Made by a program: the position numbers and the translations under genes. 64,000 nt of DNA from Oxyruncus cristatus (lineage: Eukaryota; Chordata; Aves; Passeriformes; Cotingidae), in NCBI GenBank assembly GCA_013399855.1, contig VXAY01004360.1, positions 2,409,011 to 2,473,010 of the forward strand, given 5' to 3'. Shown one piece after another: positions 38,586 to 50,600 of the stretch; within the stretch, counting starts at the first letter, position 1, and each line of letters starts with the position of its first letter. The notes under the pieces are model-generated. The model was not told where the DNA came from and did no database searches. It saw only the letters and a program-made list of their open reading frames with translations.

Positions 38586-41500
38586 TGTATCATATGCTCC
38601 CCCTTATTGCTATGCAACTGGGTGTCAGAGCACAAAAACAATTAAACACTGGACTTGGACCTCACTGAACCAGATGCTGGCAATGTTTTTCTCCACTGTG
38701 TTAGTCTAGAAGGCAGCCACACTCAGTAATCAACGCTTAAGCTGATTTTTCTAATAAAGTTTTTGACCCTGACTTCTTAGGACGGGAACTTGTTGCAGTT
38801 TTCTCTTCGAAAAATCTTATATAACTAGATTACAGTAGGAGCTGATTAAGCCTTCTGGTATCAAAGCCAAGTATTGCCTCAATCTGAGGAAGAGACCCAT
38901 AAGATGTTTGTTTTGTAGCCAGTTGTAATCCTGCTTGAGAAAAGGCACAAGTTCTTGCCAGCAAAGCCCAGCATCCTGTGCTCCTAGTGCCATCATCTAG
39001 ATGTCAGCAATCCCTATGGAGTGCTCAAAGGTTTTTCTCGAGGCTCGGGATGATAGCACCCCTTTTATACCTGGTCTAATCCTCCCTTATATCCACCTCA
39101 ATCCATCTCAAATTGGTGGTCAAGATCCCAGTCACACAGACATTACCTTTATATATCTGAAACTCTTCTGTATGACAGCATCTTGAATGCACTGACTGTC
39201 ATTTATTTCTGATGTGCCCTAAGGCAGCATCCTGGCAATAGTAAATCAACAGAAATTTATCATTGACTTTGCTCAGGCCAGTTTTTTCATCTTAGGGGCC
39301 TTGATCATCCTGATGACAAATCAGGGGAAAATTTGCTCCAGGTTACAGACTTGGTTTCCACAGTCTTCTTCACTTGCCTTATTGTCACCAGTGAGTAAGA
39401 CAGAGGTATAAATTCATTCAGCGAAGGGTTCCTCTTTCTCATGTTTTGTGCTTTTGATCCATATAAGTACCCAAAGAAATAGGTTTCCAGCTATTGATTT
39501 AGCTCAGTTTCTTCAGAAATATTACAGAGACTGCCACAACCACCTATGAGGAAACAAGGCCTGATGATGCCATACTGCTTTCCTGTTGATATATTTCCCT
39601 CTCTCTAATTCTCAGGAATATGCCTATTTTAACTGTATGTACACAAATACGGAATTTGTCTGTTTGGGACTTTGCGTTACTTTCATTACAAAACTGCATA
39701 AAAAAGACAGCAAATCAATTTCATAGTCAGTGCTCACGCAGCAGGAGACAATTCATACTGACATCTGATACCTGCTGGCTGCTGCTTCCAATTACGCCAG
39801 ATGCCAGAGACCAGGGCTGTCGAAATAACAGTGTCGATGGTGCAATCAAACTAGTTAAGATTCTGGAAGTGTGTTGTGCTTGGTTCAGTGCGTCGTCAAA
39901 TTCCCACCATAAGCAAAATAGTGACACCTACTCCCTTTGTGTTAACTTCTTAACTGGCAAAGAGATACACATTAATTCAATGTAAAGTTGCATCTTTGGA
40001 TATATAGCTGAATCTGCCCCAAGGCTAAATATCAAAAGATTGGAAGGAATGTGAATGAAAAGTGAAATAAACATGATATGGATTTATAATAATACATCCT
40101 TACTAGATCCTGCTACAAGGCTGCATTACAGCCCTCAAGGCAAGACCATGTGTACTGCCTGCCCAGTTCCTTGCAGCACCCTAAGGAATTCTCCTGTCAT
40201 CAGAACAAATTTGGTGAGCCTGAAATTGGCTCACAGATTGGTGAGCAGGAGTAGCAGGAGAATAATAGGACAGAGTGTTGCTGAGGCATTAACTGACCAG
40301 ACATAGAAAGCTTCTCTTGGTGCAAAGCAGAAAGCAAAGGACAAGTTTGGCTGGTTTCACAGAGCAAGTCTGCTCTTGTCTTATCTCCCTAAAATATGAG
40401 AAGCAGCAGACTATGGTGCCAGCGAAGCAGGTTTTCCATAGTCCCAGAAGCATAATATTCTGAATGAAACAAAATATGCTAGATTTATAAGTAGATGATC
40501 ACATTAATGCCATTAGTATATTTACAGTAATCACAAATGCCAAATGATGCTTTGCAATACTTTCATCAAAGATTTCTAAATCTACTACATCTGTGTTAAT
40601 CCTCAATTAATATGTTTTTAATATGCAATGAGACTTTTATTAGTAGAACAAATAACTGTCATATTAAATCTAAATTAAATGCCTAGTTGGGACTCTAATT
40701 TAAAAAGTTACTCTTAAATCTTCCAGACAATAAGACTTATGGCTAAATTAATTGCAAATATCACATCATTGGCAATAATTTTAAAAGACACCAATGCTTC
40801 ACTCTTAATTACATTCCAGGGTACTTTAACTCAAAAAATTGAGGAAGTTCAACAAAATTCTCAGATGCCTCTTCACCCAGGCACCTCCACCTCCTTCAGA
40901 GGAGAATTCAAACACAGAGGCAAATGCACTGAATCTTCAAATTATATCCGGTTCTGTTCATTGATTTGGAGCGGATAGTGTGCCAAAACTATTTAATTAA
41001 TTGTGAAAATTAACCACTGCATTAATGACCTGAGATAGAATCCATATGTCAGTGGCAGAATCTAACTCATATATTCTGTTATGATGAGATAAAGAACAAC
41101 ATATTCAATATAAATAACTTGACTGGAAAAAAACCTCAAGCGTCGTTCCATTAATTACTCACCCAACTACTCTCGTTCCAATAGCAGTCATTGACTTGCT
41201 CCACATTACTACATATTTGAATTTTAGACATACTGTTGCTAATAAAATTAGTACTTAGCTTAGATCTAATATAAACAGAATTGGCACACATCCAGGAGAT
41301 ATTAGGCATTTAGCAATATCTTATTTTTAGAGCATTAATCAGTTGTCTGGCTTTCTCCTTTCTAAATTATCTATCACACTACCTGCAAAAATATTTTTTT
41401 TTTCCATGATATTTCCAATCCAAGCATAACTTAGTCAAAAATAGTTGGGAATAGAGAGGAGAAGATTTCTTTCATGAAAAATGTACATTACAACGTTTTG

Positions 41501-43745
41501 TAAGAGACGCTCTAAAATGAAGAGAGACATTCAGTTTTCCTAACTCACAAACCTATTTACACTTGAAAAATAAATTCCTTTCTAAAACATATCAAAGGAA
41601 CAAAATATAGATGTGCATTGTGTACAGAAGCTTCACATGGAAAAAAAAAACAAAAATTATGTGATAAATTATTTCTAACTAGGTCCTAGCTGTATCAAAG
41701 GCTCATTTTTCCAGTCAAAAATTTTCACCACTTTTAACAGACATTAAAAGCATTAAAAGATCTTAGAATAAATCTAAACCTGGTCCTTAGACTGCAGCAA
41801 CTTTCTTGCCTAGCATCTAGACACTACAGTTCATGTTTTATTAAAGAAAAAAAAAAACAAACACACAAAGAGACAAAAGCATTTTCTTTAACAAGATTAT
41901 CTTATGTCTAAAATTAAATTACAAAGAACAAGAGTAACTACCAATATGTGGATGTGTGGAAAAAAGCACAAGAGCTTCAGTAATAAGAGCACACAGCTAA
42001 TTTCAGGCTCCAGTGCCTTACATCTTCTGGGAGGCAGGACTTCGCTTGCAGAAGGAATGACCAGGGAAGAAAGATCAAAGACTGGGCTGAAAACTTTTTA
42101 AGAACTGTTACTCTCAGTGTTTTATTATTTATGCTCATCCTCTCCCAGAGTTACACTGTATAGAGAAGCAACAATGAGGGAGAGGAAGAAAAAAAGTTGT
42201 TAACTGTTTCTAAACCTTCAGAAAAGACAAAATCGCATGTTGTTCCTGAGACAGTGTTCACATCATGCTTCCTCTAGCACGCTCGGGAATCCCCAGCTCT
42301 TATGTACATATTTTCAGAGCTCTAAAACACCACTGAACCCTGATTAATTCTGATTGTCCAAAGACTAAATCAATAATAAATGAGGTAATTACAAATAGTT
42401 GTCCCTGTGGGACTGTCACAAGGCTGATAAAGATCAGTCAGTTGCAGGTACAACCCATCACAAGTCCTTACTCTTCCCTAAAGAACAATTTACTTTTACA
42501 CTAAACCTGAAATTGCCACTGATGGATAACATGCTAAATGTACCTACCCTAGTTTCTACAAGAATCATAAAACATCCAATCCACAATATCAGCCAAAGGA
42601 ATGGAGAACCACAGCAGAGCAGTGCTTCCTTCCCCTTTCTCTATCCCACGAACCCTGTGGAATACATGAAATAGGATAGTAGAATTGTTGGACCCTCTTT
42701 AGTCTGCTTCAATCCACAGAAGGCATTATCTCCTTTTGGAGAAAAAGAAAAAAAAATATGATAAATGTATACAGAAAAAACAATTTTGAAATATTATGTC
42801 CCAGCATTCAGACAAGGGTATGATATATGTATAGATTTTCATGTCTTGCACATTGTACTGCAAGTATAAATTATGACTGCAGTGAATTAAGACATAAATG
42901 CAAACGAAAGAGAGAGAATGAGAGAGACTAGGGAAAGAGTCTCATGAGCCAGGGACAGTGGAACAAATTCACTGCTGCAAGAACAAAATCACTGAAGAGA
43001 GCAAGTGCTTCCTTCAAAGGAGCTTTACCCACCTGCAGCACGATGCAACTTGGTTCATTGACTCTTTCCAACTGAAAGCAATTCCTAAAAGCAGAACTGC
43101 TGGTATGTTGTCTGCCTCCAGGAAAAATGAGAAGCGTTACTATGAATGGCTTTCTGAGGTTTCTGATACACATCGAGGGCACACATAGGTATATGACTGT
43201 TTGTGTGAGGTATTGTTACTAACTAGCATCTTTTCCTTTACAGAAATGTTCAAGTGCTCCAGAGGTTTAATGGTGTGCTTTGACTGTGCTTCTTCATAGA
43301 TGGAAAAGGGGAGAAGTAACATGGAAGAACTCCTTCAGCTGTGAGAGCTGGATGATCAGCTCAGTCGTGGAGCAGGAATGTTGCCTGGAGAATGCCTGCA
43401 GAGCCCCTAATGGATCAATAACACTGGATGTGCACAGAAAAATTGGGAAACCTTTCCTTGCACATTTTCTTCATGTATCTGTTCTCCTTCAAGCTTTTCC
43501 CGATGAGGAACTATCATCTACTGGTAAGAGTTCAAGTTTGAAGATGGTTCCAACTTTACTCTGTCACAAACGTGCTGTATGATATAAGGAAAAACAAAGG
43601 AGTGCCATGCTTGGGCCTCAGATTTCTCAGAACAGGTTTCATAACTATTGTTACACAAATACCTCCAAAATTTCAAAAATCTGCAGGTTCTGCATTCCCT
43701 TTTCATGATATATCCTAATTTTGGGGGTAAATTTTAGACAAGTAC
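38586..43745. other. Unique, AT-rich noncoding sequence
   Basis: Between 40.45 and 41.6 kb the sequence is strongly AT-rich with many TAAT/ATTA words and few CpGs. It could include conserved noncoding DNA, but this cannot be judged from one sequence. Short A-rich runs occur near 41641 and 41845, and a GA-rich run near 42905-42940. No gene or interspersed repeat is recognised. Confidence 0.5.
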
Positions 43746-44019
43746 TCACAGAATCACAGAATGTTTAGAGTTGGAAGGGACCTTAAAGATCATCTAGTTT
43801 CAACTTCTCCACCATGGCCAGGGATGCCACCCACTAGATAGGTTTCTCAGGCCCCATCCAGCCAAGCCTTGAACATTTCCAGGGATGTGGCACCACAGCT
43901 TCTCTGAGCAGCTTGTTGCAGGGCCCCACCACCCTCTGAGTAAAGAGTTTCCTCCTAACAGCCAATCTAAATCTCTCCTCTTTTAGTTTAAAGCTCCTTT
44001 GTCTGCCTGTGCAAAAAGT

Positions 44020-44828
44020 TGCTCTCCCTCTTTTTTATAAGCCCTCTTTAAGTTCTGGAAGGCCACAATGAGGTCTCACCAGAGCCTTCTCTTCTCCACG
44101 ACAAACAACCCCAGCTCTATCAGCCTGCCTTTGTAGGAGAGGTACTCCAGCCCTCTGATTATCTTGGTGGCCCTCCTCTGAACCTTCTCCAACAGGTCCA
44201 TGTGTTTCTTGACACAGTACTACAGGTGGGGTCTCACAAGGGCAGAGCAGAGGAGCAGAGAATCATCGCCCTTGACCTGCTGGCCACCCATTTGTTTGAT
44301 GCAACACAGGATGTGGTTGGCCATGTGGGCTATAAGAGCGCACTGTTGGCTCATGTCCAACTTTTCATCCACAAGAACCCCACAGTCCACCTCTGCAGGG
44401 CAGATCTCAATGAGTTCTTCTTCCAGTACTTCCATCTACACTCATGTCAGTGATTGCCCTGACCCAGGTGCAGCACCTTGCACTAGGACTTCATAAGGTT
44501 CATGTGGGCCCACATCCCCTGAATGTTATCCCTTCCTTCTATTGTGTCAACAGCAGGGCTCAGCTTTGTGTCATCAGCAAACTTGCTGCAGTGCACTTGA
44601 TCTCACTGTGTCATTGATGAAGATACTGAAGAGCACCAGTCCCAAGACAAAGACCTGAAGGACAACTTTTGTCACTGGCCTCCACTTGGACATAGAGCTA
44701 TAGACTACACTACAACTCTCTGACTGCATCCATCCATCCATCCATCCATCCATCCATCCATCCATCCACCCACCCATCCATCCACCCCCCCATCCACCCA
44801 CCCATCCATCCAATTCCTTATCCACCAA
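44020..44828 (-). pseudogene. CR1 reverse-transcriptase remnant (broken)
   Basis: Reading the minus strand, translation from 44828 gives a short lead, then a microsatellite-encoded Gly-Trp-Met-Asp run, then SMSKWRPV and [14 protein letters not shown], which match the reverse-transcriptase palm. The catalytic FADD box is encoded at 44581-44570 but in a shifted frame. The piece at 44435-44220 ([21 protein letters not shown]) is in a third frame. In-frame stops occur at 44222-44220 and 44078-44076. With no start, no upstream endonuclease and several frameshifts, it is a dead fragment of the LINE polyprotein. Confidence 0.85.
44727..44811. repeat. (CATC)n microsatellite inside CR1
   Basis: About 21 tetranucleotide units, perfect at the start and interrupted by CACC and CCCC variants toward the end. 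Recognisable CR1 sequence lies on both sides (CTCTCTGACTGC before, CAATTCCTTATCCACC after). CR1 normally carries a short CATCCA-like word at this point, which probably seeded the expansion. Length variation between individuals is likely. Confidence 0.95.
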
Positions 44829-44876
44829 ATAGTCAATCCTTCAAATCCATATATCTCTACTTTTGATATAAGGATA

Positions 44877-47539
44877 ATAGTTTATAATGATTATTACTTT
44901 ATAATGAACTCTAATTGAAAGATAAAATTGTGAGGTATTACTGGGCAGTGCTTTTTGAAATCTGATCTCGAGTAACATTGAGTTACTCACTCACCTGATC
45001 AGCATGATCAATATAAAGATCAAGAATTGCTCAGCAATAATTCTTTAGAAGAACCACCCAGGAAGATGATGAAGTGCTAGACTTAACTCCTCACAAAGAG
45101 AAAAAGTTCAAATGTGTAAAAGGAAGTATTCACTGAGATCTTACACAAACTGGAAAAAACAGATGCCTGCCAAATATAGAGTGATTCTAATGATTTCATT
45201 AATGTTTCAAGAGCCTCAGTTGCCAGGTGCAACCATGATGCAAATTATTACAGTGATTCATTTGTTCTAATAGCACATGTGCAGTAAGAAGTTGAACAAA
45301 TGTTTTGTAGTATAAGTTTCCAAGTGGCTATATATGCTGTACTTAACTGGCCCATAAACAAACTTATATTCAGAGTTCATGGTAGCAAATTTGGTATGAA
45401 AGTTTAGATAGATCATAAAAAGGAAAAATAGGAACATTTACCCACTGTGTCCCAAATCGTAGCAGTTACACTTATTCTTGGAAAGGGAAGAGTGGCGAGT
45501 ATCTGACTTTGCTGTGCAAAGGGTCAGGCATGAACTATATCAATTCCTTAGTTTTTCCCCTGGAAAGGCAAGAAACCAGAATCTGGAAGACTCACTCTCT
45601 TTTTTTTTTTTTTTTTTTTAGACCAGGCATCCTTCCAGGCTTTTCTGGAAAAGTACATCTTCTTTTACTCAAGCCAATGAAGTTTCATCAAGGACACAAA
45701 TATCCCTGCTCCAGCCTCAGCAGCCACTGGGCCCTTTTCCCTACTGAACGCCCTTCCTGCAAGTGAAACTATTGGTGATGCCCCATGTGTGGCTCCTTCA
45801 CAGCAAGCGCGGAGCAAGCAGTGAAGAACTTTCAGTGAGTAGTGCAGATCAGACAGAGTGATTTTCTTCAGCTTGTTTAAGGATTTAAAGACTTTTCCCC
45901 AGAGCCTAGTTACTGAGAAAAATAGCAAGGAACAAGAGATGCCACAAACACTTTGTCAGCTTCAGATCTTTCTGTTTTAAAGATGTTAAAAAGAAGCTGT
46001 TTCCAACCACATCAGGCCAGTGCAATGGTTTTACTCAAAGACTAAAGAGGAACAGTCTGTTCCAATTCAAATGCATTGTGTTCCATAGAAAGATGGATTT
46101 TGCCCAGAATAAATCCTATATGGGAACTTCTTAATAGCATTAAATAGCACCTAATACGTCAAACTTACAAGCACATGCTGTATTTCCACAGAAGTTGAGA
46201 TGTGTGACAGTTTTGATTGTTGATGTGGCTGGTTATTCAGTACAACCCAAAACCTCTTCAAGATGTGCTTAGGAAGTACAGAACAACCTGTCAGCAAACA
46301 CAGCTTTCTAAAAAAGCATAGCTGCTGTGGTGCAGACACTGGGTAAGTATCTCTGCTATGGATCAAGGAATCAAGGTGCAGCTTGTGAATTCTCTTTGAG
46401 ATCACAGAATTTTTGTACACTGAAATTATTGTGGATATTTTCTATAACCCTTTGCCCTAGTGTTTTTTTGTGGGACTTTTTTTTGAGTAGTGTCTACATC
46501 TCTGTCTCAGAATAGATTACTCAGTCAGGACTATCAGCACCAGTATTGACCTTGACTAGGAGGAACAAAATTATAAAGAAACATTTTTCTCCAAGGGCTT
46601 TGAAGAACAGAGCAGGGCAAGGGAAAGCAGGAGATGAGATAAATCTCAGGCAGGAGTTAGAGATCAGAAGGCACTGGTTTTTAGTGCAGGGCACCATTTT
46701 TTCTATAGGAAAGCTAACAGAGCTGATCATGGAGAATGCTGGGCTGCAGATGTCAGGAAAAGAACAACTCCAGGTTTCTAGAATCTCAGGTCAAAAGAAG
46801 TCCTACAAAGACTCCATGTCACAAAATCATTTCTAGAAACCCAGGTCGTAGTCAATTCCTCAATTCTGTTCTGATTAAGACAGGTTTAAGGCACGTGGCT
46901 GCAGTTTGGGGGATACAGTGAAGATCCATTCCTTTTCCTCAGTATTTTACTCACAAAATAATCTCGTGTTTCCTAGATAAACATCCCTTTGTCTTTGTGC
47001 TGCATGCCAGAAGGCACCGAAGTAAGAAAAAGCAATACCATAGGAAAACCCTCATAGCAAAATATTAAGGCCTCTTGTTTACTTTCTCGTGCTTTCACAG
47101 TGTGAATGAAAGCTAGCCATGCACCATACAGAAAGTTGTCATAGTTGTGCAGCTATTTTCCCCTATATATTTTTGCCCATAGAACATAGAAAGCTCATCT
47201 CAACATTTCCATTATATGACAGGGCATTATGTGACACCTTATTTTGAGTGGGTAAACACACTTCTCACTTAAAGAGAAACAAAACCAAAACACCACAAAC
47301 CTTATCTAATGAGAATGTATACATATGGCTTAATGCCAGAGAACATTAAATTTTCTGGTTTCTTGCCACTTTTGGCAAATAGTTTGGAAACAAGATTTCT
47401 GCTTGCTGGTATCACATTAGAGAGCACTGAAGAGTCTGCAATGAAACTGCCCGGAAAGGAACAAAAACTTGTCCTAATGTTCTGCCACATCCAAGGAGAC
47501 AAAGCAGCTAAAAACAGAAAAAGAGACAGTTATCAGATT
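44877..47539. other. Unique noncoding sequence
   Basis: A 20-base T run lies at 45600-45619. Reading frames reach 96 codons at most and none resembles a protein. No interspersed repeat is recognised. Confidence 0.55.
45600..45619. repeat. Poly(T) run
   Basis: Twenty consecutive Ts. No reversed retrotransposon follows that would make this a poly(A) tail. Confidence 0.85.
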
Positions 47540-47610
47540 ATCACAGAATATGCCAAGTTGGAAGGGACCACAAGGATCATCGAGTCCAACTCCTAGTCCA
47601 ACTTCTGTGT
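47540..47610 (-). repeat. CR1 LINE 3'-end fragment, reverse orientation
   Basis: ATCACAGAATATGCCAAG begins the reversed CR1 terminus. It is followed by TTGGAAGGGACCACAAGGAT and CATCGAGTCCAACTCC, all hallmarks of the last 60-70 bases of a CR1. The copy is truncated very close to its 3' end. The right boundary is uncertain because similarity fades after CTCCTAGTCC. Confidence 0.88.
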
Positions 47611-50600
47611 CCGAGAGTATCGTCCATTATGGATATGTCTTTTCTCACAGGCTTCCCTGGAGTGGGAACATAATCCAGATGTTCCAGTTTCAGTGAAGCC
47701 TAAACCTGGCCAAAAATACCCTCCTTCCTCATATCCACAATCTTTCACTTGCTGCTGAGTAGGTTACAAGACTCACTTTAAGATCTTGTTGATTTTTCAA
47801 GCACTGTTTAATTTAGGCTTTCATATAACTAAATGAGGTTTTCATTACCTGTTGCCCAGGTCATGTTCTGTATTTGGTGAATATTGGGCTGCAGCTTGTA
47901 CAGAAACACCACAATGCTATAAATCATTAAGTGCCAGGGTCTTTTCATATTATGTCTATCAGTCCTGGAACACATGGCTTGCAGAGACGGAGAAAACATC
48001 AGTTCTGTAAATACTGTCACATCGAGGTTAAAAGCATATTTCAACAATAGTTTATTTTCTAATCCTCTTAGTAGTAATTATTTTTGATTTTCACCATAGC
48101 ATGTCTCACTATTTTCAACACAGAGAGCATAGTTTTAGATGTGTGTATGTGTTGCAGTCAAAGCAAAGGTGCATGAAATACAGGGAAAATTTCCCACACA
48201 GCATGTAACATGGAGTCCAAGGAGATTCCATTTTTGAGCTTTAAAGGTTTCCCTGCCTTTTACTGGTTTGGTTTTCTTGGTACTCACAAGCAGCAACACT
48301 TATTGTGCTTCAACTGCAGAAGCTAACAGTCAAAAGCACCCTCTGCCCCTGTTCAATTCAAATGCATTGCCTGAGACATCACATGAGGTCATAAAAACCC
48401 AAAGCTATTAACTTATAGGTAATAATTAGTGAATCTGACCTGAACACAGCATACAAAGTCACAGAATTGCAGATAATCAGATCAGACTTCTCTGTGAATA
48501 CAGAAGACAGATACTTCCAAGAACAAAGTAAGGGTCAGAGCACATGGGAATGATGTAAAATGAAATCAGTGAGAACCAAGGGAAAAGGCAGATCTCTTCC
48601 TCTCTCCCCTTTAGCATGCAGATGGCTTTTCCAGACAGGGGAGCAGTCTCAGAGAGCTACTCTGAGCTGCGCCCACTCCCTCCAGTTATGGGCTTCAGTC
48701 TCAGGACACAAGAGGAGCCCATTGCTGGGACTTCCTTCTTCCTTTGGCTGTGGTGCTGACCATTAGGCCTGGGTCAGGCTTTATGCCAAATCTAGGTACC
48801 ACAAAGCTCAAAAAAAGTTTTGACATTTCTCACACAGGCTTTTGGGGAAAAAAATAGACACCAAATTTTGTAAACCTTCAAACTCCTACTAGAATTAAGG
48901 GGGTTTTTTTTCTCATTAATTGTGGAAAATCACAGCATGTCATCTATTGGCCTTAGTCCATTAATAACATATTGTGGCCTCCTATTGACAAGCCCTGGGG
49001 AAAACAGATATCAATGATGTAAACATATTTCCCACTGAAAACCTTGAAGATTCTGCCACGACAAAGTCAAAAATAAAATTGTCTTGAAAAAAAAAATTTG
49101 CTACGGGTAACACCTATATGCAGAAAACTAAGGAAAAAGGCATAGCATCCCTGTCATACATAGGTTTTTCCAACAAGAATTGGGGGGGTGTTGGAGGAGG
49201 GGAAGAAGAGAAAAAAAACCACTTCTCATTTCATACCCAATTCTGAAAAATCATTTCCCTCCAATGCAGGCTAACCTTCTGAATCATACCTGGATGTGAT
49301 TATCCCCTCAAGGACCCAGAAGAAATGATATACCATGTGTGTCACACACAAATGACTAGCCTTTACCTGTCCCGTCTAACTCAGCTTTGCTATTGACAAA
49401 ACATCATTACAAAAAAGGTCAAGATAAAAAATAGCTAGAATATTAGAAGAAGCTATTTTCTAGTCAAGAGATTAATTTTCCCAGCATAAACACTAACATA
49501 TGCTACAACATACCCACAACAAGAAAACTAAATGTTAGCTTCTACATAATAAAAATACAAATTTGCCAAAGGTCTGTGCGTACTTACATAAACTAACAAC
49601 ACGTGAGCCAGGGAACCTCAGAAAAGTACTAGAACATATGGTAAATTACAGCAGGAAGGCAGGCAGGCCATTAGACCTTCAGATTAATTGTGATTATTTA
49701 CATTCTTGCCTCCTATTTTTTCTTTCTTTCCCCTCTCATGTTCTGTAACACAGTTTCAGGCTTATAAATTTAAAGCACAACAAAATCAAATCTCCGAGTT
49801 TTCTGGGTGCTGTAAATGGGCTCTGCTGAAACAGACCTTGTAGCCCTGGCTCTACACTTGAAGCCACAGCCCAGTCAGGCCCTTCTCCCTCTGCACAGCT
49901 GGCATATCCAGTGCAGGGCATTGTACATACGTATCCCCGCAAGGGAGGATAAGCTTTGGCAGGTGTTGCTGCCTCTGTCCAGTGTTGGTCTGGAGCCTCC
50001 CACTGATGCAAGACGGCACAGGAAAAGGGGAACAGACAGGTAGCGGCTCCAGCATAAGTGTTAGAGCACCAGGCACAGATCCAGCTGTCCCTGCTGTCGT
50101 TCTCAGCTTCCCCTCTCCCAACAAAGATGTTACCAGGATCGTGGAGGGTAGAGAGAGCAGGCAAAGTGCAGTGGAGTTGACCAAAGGGAATTTTGCTGTT
50201 CAAAACACACTGGGAGGATATCTGCAATGCAGCTCTGGCAGGACAGTTGTATTTAATGAAGCAGTGGCACAGCAGTTTCCATGTCATTTGCACTTTCTAC
50301 CAGCGAAATCTTTTCTCCCTATTTTTGTTTTCATTTTAATCCCTCCTGAGGTGTGTGTGTGTGAGATGAGCTCCTGGCAACGACGCTTCTCATCTGGCTG
50401 TGGCCCTGCCTTTCACAGCAGGGAAAGACTCACAAGGGCTAAATGGCCCAAAGCAGTGTCCAGATCTGATCAGCCCAGACTTGATGGGTACACTTCACAG
50501 CCACCCCCGGCTGCCTTCCTACATGGACAAATGGACAGTCCTGGCGCCCTGACAGAGTGGGCCCAGCTGTGCAAACATGGGCAGCCCCTTCCCCGCATCC

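Larger units (their letters stand above)
43746..44876 (-). repeat. CR1 LINE, 5'-truncated copy, reverse orientation
   Basis: The + strand opens with TCACAGAATCACAGAATG, the reverse complement of two ATTCTGTG terminal octamers. It continues with the typical reversed CR1 3' end (GTTGGAAGGGACCTTAAAG, AGCAGCTTGTTGCAGGGCC). Beyond it lies reversed coding sequence for the C-terminal part of the reverse transcriptase, up to about 44876. The 1.1-kb copy is truncated in the palm region, as is usual for CR1. A (CATC)n microsatellite sits inside it at 44727-44811. No clear target-site duplication is seen. Confidence 0.93.

Noticed and set aside
44727..44811. Regular repeat array considered as CRISPR-like or satellite DNA
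   Set aside because: The unit is four bases with no spacers, and CR1 sequence flanks it. It is a microsatellite.
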